A stretch of 13,135 bases of DNA, from assembly GCA_041666425.1 (NCBI GenBank), contig JBAYHA010000032.1, forward strand, positions 1 to 13,135. Direction: 5' to 3'. The translations under genes and the position numbers were made by a program. The notes beneath the pieces were generated by a model that was not told where the DNA came from, made no database searches, and worked only from the letters and a program-made list of their open reading frames with translations. The stretch comes from JBAYHA01 sp041666425. Its GTDB lineage: Bacteria > Patescibacteriota > Patescibacteriia > UBA11705 > JABHMO01. Below are positions 12,109 through 13,135 of the stretch, one piece after another (position 1 is the stretch's first letter; each line of letters begins with the position of its first letter).

Positions 12109-12240
12109 GGCAAAAATAAAAATCCACAGCCCTGAATTGCTCCTCACTTGCAAATTCAGGGCAAACAAAAAAAATGATTTTTTAAAATCATTTTTTTTGT
12201 TTGGCGAAAAACTTTTTCGCCTGTGGATTTTATTTTTGTC
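12109..12240. repeat. Four-way-junction palindrome (outer stem plus three hairpins)
   Basis: The outer stem 12109-12129 pairs with 12221-12240 (one bulged A, one G-T). Inside are three hairpins with no linker bases: A, CCCTGAATT/AATTCAGGG (12130-12138 with 12153-12161); B, a perfect 20-bp arm pair (12162-12181 with 12184-12203); C, GCGAAAAA-C-TTTTTCGC (12204-12220). Apart from loops and the bulged A, every base pairs, as a cruciform in DNA or a cloverleaf in RNA. It ends about 20 nt from the PH-domain gene stop. Short ORFs on both strands here merely mirror the palindrome. Confidence 0.85.
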
Positions 12241-12262
12241 CAAATTCTGAATTCTGAATTCA

Positions 12263-12817
12263 TTAAATCTTTTCCTGCGGAATGTTTTTGTGCATCTTGT
12301 TATATTCAGAAACGAGATTGCTAATTTTGCGACTTACTTCATCGGCATATGGCACGGTTTTGAAAATAAATCTTTCCGTTTCGCCGGCAGTCTGAATATG
12401 CACATCACCATAATGCAAAACCGTCGCCCAAAAACCTTTTACTTCACTGGTAATATCTTGCATGCGCTCCAATTCCTTTTCGGAAACAACTCTGGCAAAA
12501 AGTCCTTTTTGCTCAATGTTAATAACACGCTGATTGGTAACAATCCAAACGTCTAAATAATAATCAATAAACATGCTAAAGGAATACAAAATAATCGAAA
12601 GATAATAACAACTGATGAACAAAGTCGCTCCGGCACGAAAAATTTCCGAATCAAAATAGTTAGTATAATTAATAATTACAATAAACAACAACGCCGGAAT
12701 CGCCGAAAAAAGCAAAGTTATGGCAATTATTTTTATCGCCATAATCCAATGTCGGCGCATAAACATGAGCACATGTTCGCCTTGTTTTTGGTTGGGAAAA
12801 TGGTAATGGCTGTACAT
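12263..12817 (-). CDS. Two-TM bacterial PH-domain (bPH2/YdbS-like) membrane protein
   Basis: A 184-residue protein with a short cytoplasmic N-terminus, two membrane helices (about 24-49 and 60-85) and a cytoplasmic bPH2-type domain (about 88-170). The domain opens with the usual W-I-V-T-N-Q-R-V-I-N-I-E (91-102) and continues with L-E-R-M-Q-D-I-T (116-123) and G-D-V-H-I-Q-T-A-G (137-145). Such proteins are widespread and poorly understood; some have been linked to envelope stress or phospholipid-related roles. ATG 12817 fits the N-terminus; an 8-bp repeat array occupies the space just upstream instead of a Shine-Dalgarno. It is convergent with the SpoIID-domain gene and probably shares a transcript with the membrane-protein gene 63 nt upstream. 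Confidence 0.85.
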   Translation of the reverse strand: MYSHYHFPNQKQGEHVLMFMRRHWIMAIKIIAITLLFSAIPALLFIVIINYTNYFDSEIFRAGATLFISCYYLSIILYSFSMFIDYYLDVWIVTNQRVINIEQKGLFARVVSEKELERMQDITSEVKGFWATVLHYGDVHIQTAGETERFIFKTVPYADEVSRKISNLVSEYNKMHKNIPQEKI

Positions 12818-12822
12818 AAATC

Positions 12823-12854
12823 AACAGATCAACTGACCAACAGATCAACAGATC
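12823..12854. repeat. 8-bp tandem repeat array, right copy (inverted)
   Basis: On the minus strand four octamers: GATCTGTT, GATCTGTT, GGTCAGTT, GATCTGTT. The array starts 5 nt upstream of the PH-domain ATG, so it is transcribed in that leader or forms the spacer between two co-directional genes. Its 20-bp core (12822-12841) is the exact reverse complement of 11989-12008. Confidence 0.75.
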
Positions 12855-12880
12855 AATTTATAAAATTATTAATAAAAAAA

Positions 12881-13135
12881 TTAAAAATCAATCGTTGCGT
12901 CAAGATTAATGCCTTTTAACACGTTGACAGGAAGACTCCAATCAATTCTGGCAATATAAAAATAAGAAACATAAACAGCTAAAACAGTACAGACAATATA
13001 CATAACGGTAATAAAATAAGCCCAAAAACCAACAAAACCGTAACGGTAAATATGATAAAGATTAAAAAATGTAAAAAAAGCAAAGACTACCAAATAAATT
13101 AAATAAACAAAGAGAAAAATTGATAGAGGAAACTC
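12881..13135 (-). CDS. Unidentified membrane protein, 5' end outside window
   Basis: The reading frame is open from the window edge at 13135 to a stop at 12881-12883, showing the last 84 residues. An in-frame TTG at 13091-13093 is not a convincing start, because the frame continues hydrophobic (F-P-L-S-I-F-L-F-V-Y-L-I-Y-L) up to the edge. Two membrane helices are visible, roughly residues 2-25 and 38-60 of the visible part. They are rich in Phe, Tyr and Val and joined by Y-H-I-Y-R-Y-G-F-V-G, and are followed by a C-terminal tail (A-R-I-D-W-S-L-P-V-N-V-L-K-G-I-N-L-D-A). I do not recognise the family. It lies upstream of, and in the same direction as, the PH-domain gene, which suggests a shared envelope function. 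Confidence 0.7.
   Translation of the reverse strand, partial: EFPLSIFLFVYLIYLVVFAFFTFFNLYHIYRYGFVGFWAYFITVMYIVCTVLAVYVSYFYIARIDWSLPVNVLKGINLDATIDF

Noticed and set aside
12034..12250. Open frames of 66 and 69 codons on opposite strands over the palindromic region
   Set aside because: They mirror each other through the inverted repeats, are Lys/Phe-rich low-complexity and match no protein pattern; the palindrome explains them.
11989..12841. A transposon bounded by 20-bp inverted repeats
   Set aside because: The enclosed gene is a PH-domain protein, not a transposase, and no target-site duplication is visible next to the repeats; the arms are pieces of octamer arrays.

Overview
The window looks like a chromosomal segment of a Patescibacteria/CPR-type bacterium. 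This is inferred, not proven. The DNA is AT-rich with A-rich intergenic gaps, no start codon has a convincing Shine-Dalgarno, and the mix of short housekeeping operons with large wall-enzyme genes of CPR-like domain make-up fits. TGA is used as an ordinary stop (lspA), so the code is standard.

Layout. 1-557: a promoter and a hicB-hicA toxin-antitoxin pair. 650-3493: a plus-strand run of a degenerate Nudix-like protein, a lipoprotein, a membrane-fused spermidine-synthase-like protein and a two-iron superoxide reductase, closed by a terminator. 3536-5009: a new consensus promoter drives a DksA/TraR-type zinc-finger protein, signal peptidase II (lspA) and a secreted, C-terminally anchored thioredoxin-fold protein. 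5006-7967, minus strand: a ComM/YifB AAA+ ATPase and a LysM-M23 wall peptidase separated by a strong terminator. The peptidase promoter is back to back with that of nusB. 8098-9371: nusB and rnc. 9381-10093: a nested palindromic repeat, tRNA-Arg(TCG), a structured spacer ending in a second copy of the tRNA-Arg 3' end, tRNA-Lys(CTT) and a terminator. 10131-11883: a consensus promoter, a leader with two strong hairpins, and a SpoIID/LytB-domain protein with an NBR1-FW-like Ig domain. 11884-12262 has no gene but is packed with repeats, including an almost fully paired four-way-junction palindrome. 12263-13135, minus strand: a two-TM bacterial PH-domain protein and the 3' part of another membrane protein.

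How the genes fit together: envelope biology dominates (lipoprotein plus lspA, LysM-M23 peptidase, SpoIID-like amidase or transglycosylase, bPH2 membrane protein, secreted thioredoxin). RNA processing (nusB, rnc, tRNAs) and oxidative defence (superoxide reductase) come next.

The parts least explained by known genes are the noncoding ones: the tRNA-Arg 3'-end duplication with a 175-bp period, the hairpin leader of the SpoIID gene, the four-way palindrome, and the inverted 8-bp repeat arrays flanking it and the PH-domain gene.
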